A DNA stretch of 8,862 nucleotides from positions 1,046 through 9,907 of the forward strand of contig JACPCC010000008.1 in assembly GCA_016179995.1 (NCBI GenBank). The letters run 5' to 3'. The stretch's first letter is position 1; each line of letters starts with the position of its first letter. Source of the DNA: Candidatus Woesearchaeota archaeon (lineage in GTDB: Archaea; Nanobdellota; Nanobdellia; Woesearchaeales; GW2011-AR9). Under the pieces are notes generated by a model. The model searched no databases. It was not told the origin of the DNA and saw only the letters and a list, made by a program, of their open reading frames with translations. The position numbers and the translations under genes are program-made. Shown here in pieces: positions 6,201-8,862 of the stretch.

Positions 6201-8862
6201 ATATAGCCATATCTATCAACCCATATTGTATTGTTTCATCAGCTAAATCTAACCAATCATCGCCGGAAATATCTGAATATAATCTTCGTGCTTCTTCAGC
6301 AACTTCAGGAAAAGGTGAACTTGTTAAACTTTGAGTTAAAGCAGCAGCAGCCAGATAATTTTCTTTACTTCTATATTTTTGGGCTGTTTTTAACATTTCT
6401 TTTTGCAGAGTTAACAAACTTTTATCTTCAGAATCGGCGAATAATTGGGGTTCTTGAATTCTCTTAGTTGCCATTATTAAAGGTTCTTCTTCCACTAATT
6501 TGGCCAAAGCTTCTCTCATGGGCATTAACCGATTATGTGGATCTAGTGGAAGACTAGTAAAAAGGTCATCTGGGATTTCAATCCCCGTTCCAGTTAAATC
6601 TCCATTACGCAATATATCTATGGCCGTAGCCACCTCGCTAGCTCGACCAGATTGTATGATTTTAGCAACATAACTTAATCCACTTTTAGTTAACATTTGC
6701 TGGTGAATACGCCTATCTCCAGCTAATTCTTCTCCACTGGCGCTAGCCATCAAATAAACTAAATTCCGTAAGTCAAATGTAGATAACGCTCCTGAAAATA
6801 ATTCCCCTGGAATTGCTATTTGCTCTCCGGCTGAGCCCCGCTGCATTTTTCTAGTTAGTTCTCTAACTGTTTTTTCATTAGCTAGTCCTTTTGCTCCAAA
6901 CCATTCTTGCATCTGCTCGATAGTTAAGCTTGTACTAGAAAGAGCTGCTTCAATCATTCCTAAAGAATCAACTCTTTGCAGCAGATCTCGTGCTCTCCAA
7001 GCTTCTTCACTATTTGAAGCGCTGCTAATCAACAATTCTAAATGTTTTCTTGCTTCTAAACCATCTCCTCGAGAATTATGAAACGCCGATAAAAGTAAAG
7101 ATGCCTGTATTCCAGATTTCTGACCAAATGAATTAGGATCTAGCTCGATATCTTCTAAAACTTGTCGTCCTTCCTCTATTTGCTGAGGATTGCCTGTCGC
7201 TAATTGCTCTAGGGCATATTTAATCTCACTAACATCCTCACCTAAATATTCTTCTGTTAGTCGTGGTGCGAGCAATTCCACCGTTCCCATTCCATCTGCA
7301 GTAAAAAAAGCTCCGCCTTCTTCATCAATCCTTAAACTAGCTGAGCCATCGGCTAATTCTATTTTTGTTCTTTGTTCCGGCAGCAAAAAAGTAGTTGGTG
7401 AGGCATATGCTTGAGCAATAGTGTTAAGATTTTCTTGTTCTAAAGACATCTCTAGTTTTCCATTTTTACGTGCTACAAAAACTTTTAATCCTTGTTCTTG
7501 AGCATAAGAACCGTCCACAGACGCAGCAGGGTTAACTAAAGTAATTTTTTTAATTATTTGAACTTCTTCTCCTTCTGTTTTCACATCGACAGTTAAGATA
7601 TCTTCTTTATTATCATTTTCTAAGCTCATCAATGAAGAAGGGCTGCCTTCATAAGCATAATTATGTGTATTAATATCTACTCGCCCACTAGCCGACAGAC
7701 TACTCAAATCTTGAGACACCAGACCTACACTATCATCAGAACTTGCTTCTAGTTCGCCTTGTCGAAGTTGAAATATCCCCTGTGCTTCTATTCTACTATC
7801 AGCATAACGCACTATATTTTGAGCATTTTCATATCCTGCAGCAGGGACATCATCTAAAGGTAAAACTACTAGGGGATCATTTTCATTTCTAACAATTAAC
7901 TCTTCTTCATTTAGACTACCTAAGTTTTCTGAACTTTCTAAATTTTCTAAGATAGAATCTCTAACTAAAACTACCGTAGTTCCATCAACTCTAAATTCAG
8001 TCCCTTGAACTATTTGTTTTCTCTCCCCATCTCCTATTTCAAGCGTGGTGTCTTTTCCATCCATGGAACCATCTGGGTTAACCGCCAATACACCCTCCGG
8101 CCCATTAAAGAAATCTACTGTTTGTCCATCACTCCTACGTATCTCGCCGTTTTGTTCACCGCTTACTGTTGCTTCCTCTCCGTCTATTATTAAATGTCCA
8201 TCTATCTCTTGAGTAAGTTCAACATTTTTTCCAGAGACCACCACATTTTTTTCTTCATCGGCATTACCATCTTCTGTCAATGGAGTTTTATGCAGAAAAT
8301 CTCCCACTAACTTCAGAGAATATTTATTTGCAGGATAATCTATTGGATTAAGATGCACATTATTTCCATAAATTAAGTTTTCGGAAGAAAGGTCATATGA
8401 AATTTTATTTCCCGCTGTAATGTCCAAATCAATATTAAACTTCTCAAGAAAAACAGTTTTAACCGTAGAAGGATCGGCATCTCTTAAGTTACTCCACTCT
8501 CCTAACGTTTCAGTTATCTGCTCTTTTGTTGCATATTTCAAGTTTTCTAATTTTACTTTCCCAGGATCGAAAAATTCGGCAGGTATTTCCGCCACTTGCA
8601 GACCGGTTATTTTTGACTGATCAATTTCACTCCAAGCATTTGCTGGCACTTTTCCTAAATTGACTCCAGAAAAATCATCAACTTTATTCCAATGAACCAA
8701 ATCATAATTAGCATAATTCCAATTAAATCGAGAGTCATCGGGATCTAGCGTGTTATAAAAATCAGGATTTTGATAAGAATTGAAATTAGCAGGATCATTG
8801 GGATCATTGATTGGCAGTTCTTCATCATTGTAACTTTCATCGCTACTCCCCCCAGAATAATC
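3259..8862 (-). CDS. Giant multidomain protein with C-terminal PI3K/HipA-like kinase domain (N-terminus outside the window)
   Basis: The frame is open from the right edge to a TGA at 3261-3259, giving 1867 visible residues. The TTG at 8700 is not convincing as a start because the frame continues 54 codons to the edge; numbering below counts it as residue 1. In order: an acidic Asn/Asp/Pro/Tyr-rich stretch before 1; a beta-rich region with many D-G turns (about 90-475), perhaps a beta-solenoid; an alpha-helical TPR/HEAT-like region (about 480-860); a Gly/Ala-rich helical segment ending in CQGGPC (near 900-910); an acidic low-complexity linker (to about 1130); a helical segment; a domain with FRDG (1237-1240), VSRATTN and VDTCCTGS (1334-1341); a charged linker; and a kinase-like domain (about 1525-1790). 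The kinase part has IVKGG (K1547), GNYDRADWN (D1623, N1628) and IDQGAALG (D1641), matching the ATP lysine, catalytic DRxxxN loop and DxG metal site of PI3/4-kinase- and HipA-type kinases. No transmembrane helix is certain. Location and substrate are unknown. Confidence 0.93.
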   Translation of the reverse strand, partial: DYSGGSSDESYNDEELPINDPNDPANFNSYQNPDFYNTLDPDDSRFNWNYANYDLVHWNKVDDFSGVNLGKVPANAWSEIDQSKITGLQVAEIPAEFFDPGKVKLENLKYATKEQITETLGEWSNLRDADPSTVKTVFLEKFNIDLDITAGNKISYDLSSENLIYGNNVHLNPIDYPANKYSLKLVGDFLHKTPLTEDGNADEEKNVVVSGKNVELTQEIDGHLIIDGEEATVSGEQNGEIRRSDGQTVDFFNGPEGVLAVNPDGSMDGKDTTLEIGDGERKQIVQGTEFRVDGTTVVLVRDSILENLESSENLGSLNEEELIVRNENDPLVVLPLDDVPAAGYENAQNIVRYADSRIEAQGIFQLRQGELEASSDDSVGLVSQDLSSLSASGRVDINTHNYAYEGSPSSLMSLENDNKEDILTVDVKTEGEEVQIIKKITLVNPAASVDGSYAQEQGLKVFVARKNGKLEMSLEQENLNTIAQAYASPTTFLLPEQRTKIELADGSASLRIDEEGGAFFTADGMGTVELLAPRLTEEYLGEDVSEIKYALEQLATGNPQQIEEGRQVLEDIELDPNSFGQKSGIQASLLLSAFHNSRGDGLEARKHLELLISSASNSEEAWRARDLLQRVDSLGMIEAALSSTSLTIEQMQEWFGAKGLANEKTVRELTRKMQRGSAGEQIAIPGELFSGALSTFDLRNLVYLMASASGEELAGDRRIHQQMLTKSGLSYVAKIIQSGRASEVATAIDILRNGDLTGTGIEIPDDLFTSLPLDPHNRLMPMREALAKLVEEEPLIMATKRIQEPQLFADSEDKSLLTLQKEMLKTAQKYRSKENYLAAAALTQSLTSSPFPEVAEEARRLYSDISGDDWLDLADETIQYGLIDMAISFANPAMLAGYSGAVGGLDAVLSTSKTVQTVRTVLTKVGDKVLGSGPASQLFKEVLKEGIEEAAGFACQGGPCDILMSAALGNAPHPKLNIPSQPVPLSYNSGFSGQVPVSIVSQDVFDTQLNSNPNAIFEEGPGILIASEEGKTVLVVPEGTDLSGEKFTDLSLMQEDLTAISEEVDFATKKEQIDATGVPGDERVLRDESLDSTDMSLDIEEKTQLSHQKRELALGEERFTFSPESGSWYREGVINPDLVSSDLAPDLATPTSQVVTEIETLVQLETRRLEDISPPLVEGALRNSLSSITTVIEGGPELVGDFRGEIHPRDYEQQLISLTREAADSSLTKDEIKELVLLRAQSEGLSATELKNLRDNFDNLYGSSVNLVKALPKFSRVLSELDPSYLNVHLFRDGALLGTSDSLYRQQMGLDDEVRMIFVSRATTNMQSNTIGVIANAIKADSLPEFRQVFQEKFNHLMETDGAFRTEVEKTYAYLKSEDLLGKKLRFVDTCCTGSVNLFIEGTIRYYHPDAELQSVLMFSHINGLGKLSQKEAYSLEGAVKGVEFGGVDDNGIPSMKPTEIKSEYEEEERVVTNHYGPKAGSVLSYLEQLVTLQKTKEFAQSDPRARTASIETKLENDVTQRKETGKVSLEPTLISEIPPEMAAFGLENPKDFDGQSMSEDILQHIRSTWQKKSNTGGDKVISTHPLEIFEASTGYKLIVKGGPTHTTRADYIGQRLLTLAGLPTPRTNLVAEGDNLVQVMEFKENTHSSQTMPAEFHQSRDVQLGFAMDALIGNYDRADWNMLYGSDGGVFFIDQGAALGSRAQGGFNGFSQTVNVKDVQQILTNPQFGGNVNPAYANLLEVQNGEIVVHNKEVMRESIERLNAITNEQITAIVDNAYSVGQVPTVEELSQRRAALQKDSNPKSQAAAETIGDIIYVYGGNEATYYKDALIKRRDSLVKLLSNAQKETEIEFDLTTTQTTEMTVSP
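8792..8809. repeat. Two perfect tandem copies of a 9-bp unit
   Basis: GGATCATTG occurs twice back to back. On the coding minus strand it gives Asn-Asp-Pro twice in the acidic N-terminal stretch of the giant protein. It is a small in-frame duplication in low-complexity sequence, a likely site for copy-number variation by replication slippage. Confidence 0.7.

Noticed and set aside
6130..6240. Possible transmembrane helix in the giant protein (residues near 823-855)
   Set aside because: The Gly/Ala-rich stretch is interrupted by Asn, Asp, Pro and polar residues, with no run of about 20 hydrophobic residues, so a membrane span is not supported.
4112..8620. Several plus-strand frames of 62-98 codons inside the giant gene (for example 4112-4408, 5297-5554, 7190-7414)
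   Set aside because: They are antisense to a continuous minus-strand frame with recognisable motifs, have biased Ser/Leu/Cys composition, and lack promoters and ribosome sites.
3259..8862. An ADP-ribosyltransferase domain in the giant protein that could pair with the ADP-ribosylglycohydrolase
   Set aside because: I looked for R-S-E or H-Y-E type motif sets in order and found no convincing arrangement.
1..8862. CRISPR array, tRNA, rRNA, insertion sequence or attachment site
   Set aside because: I saw no spaced direct repeats, cloverleaf-like sequence, transposase frame or terminal inverted repeats. The only tandem repeat found is the 9-bp pair at 8792-8809.

Overview
The window is visibly AT-rich and dense in genes. 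It most resembles a chromosomal or metagenomic piece of an archaeon, possibly a DPANN lineage such as a Woesearchaeota-like genome. The best evidence is the divergent intergenic region at 1052-1153. Each of the two outward-facing genes there has a TTTATAAA box, preceded by an A-rich BRE-like stretch, centred about 27 bp upstream of its ATG, and neither has a Shine-Dalgarno sequence. That is the geometry of a TBP/TFB promoter driving a leaderless mRNA. The standard genetic code fits: TAA, TAG and TGA all end genes, and no gene needs TGA read as an amino acid. The lineage assignment is inference, and a CPR-type bacterium is not formally excluded.

Layout from left to right. (1) Positions 2-289 (+) are the 3' end of a small cysteine-rich protein, probably zinc-binding, cut by the window edge. 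(2) Positions 314-1051 (-) encode a 245-residue protein with an N-terminal signal-like segment and no recognised family. (3) The divergent control region at 1052-1153 holds two TATA boxes and a perfect 12-bp palindrome. (4) Positions 1154-2113 (+) encode an ADP-ribosylglycohydrolase (DraG/ARH type), overlapping by ATGA with (5) a PHP-family metal-dependent phosphoesterase at 2110-2778 (+), which has its own Shine-Dalgarno sequence. (6) Positions 2798-3148 (-) encode a small unknown protein, convergent with the PHP gene. (7) Positions 3259-8862 (-) are one huge open reading frame that fills nearly two thirds of the window and runs off its right edge. At least 1867 residues are visible and the true start lies outside.

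The giant protein is the most unusual item. Read from its N-terminal side it has an acidic Asn/Asp/Pro-rich stretch, a long beta-rich region with many D-G turns, a long alpha-helical repeat-like region, a low-complexity acidic linker, and a domain carrying FRDG, SR and VDTCCTGS motifs. It ends in what looks like a PI3/4-kinase/HipA-fold kinase domain (IVKGG lysine, GNYDRADWN catalytic loop, IDQGAALG metal-binding motif). I know of no named system with this architecture.

The two plus-strand enzymes are translationally coupled and probably act on related substrates. One removes ADP-ribose from a target and the other is a phosphoesterase. No ADP-ribosyltransferase is recognisable in the window, so a complete modification/demodification cycle cannot be shown here. 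No rRNA, tRNA, CRISPR array, transposase or attachment site was recognised.
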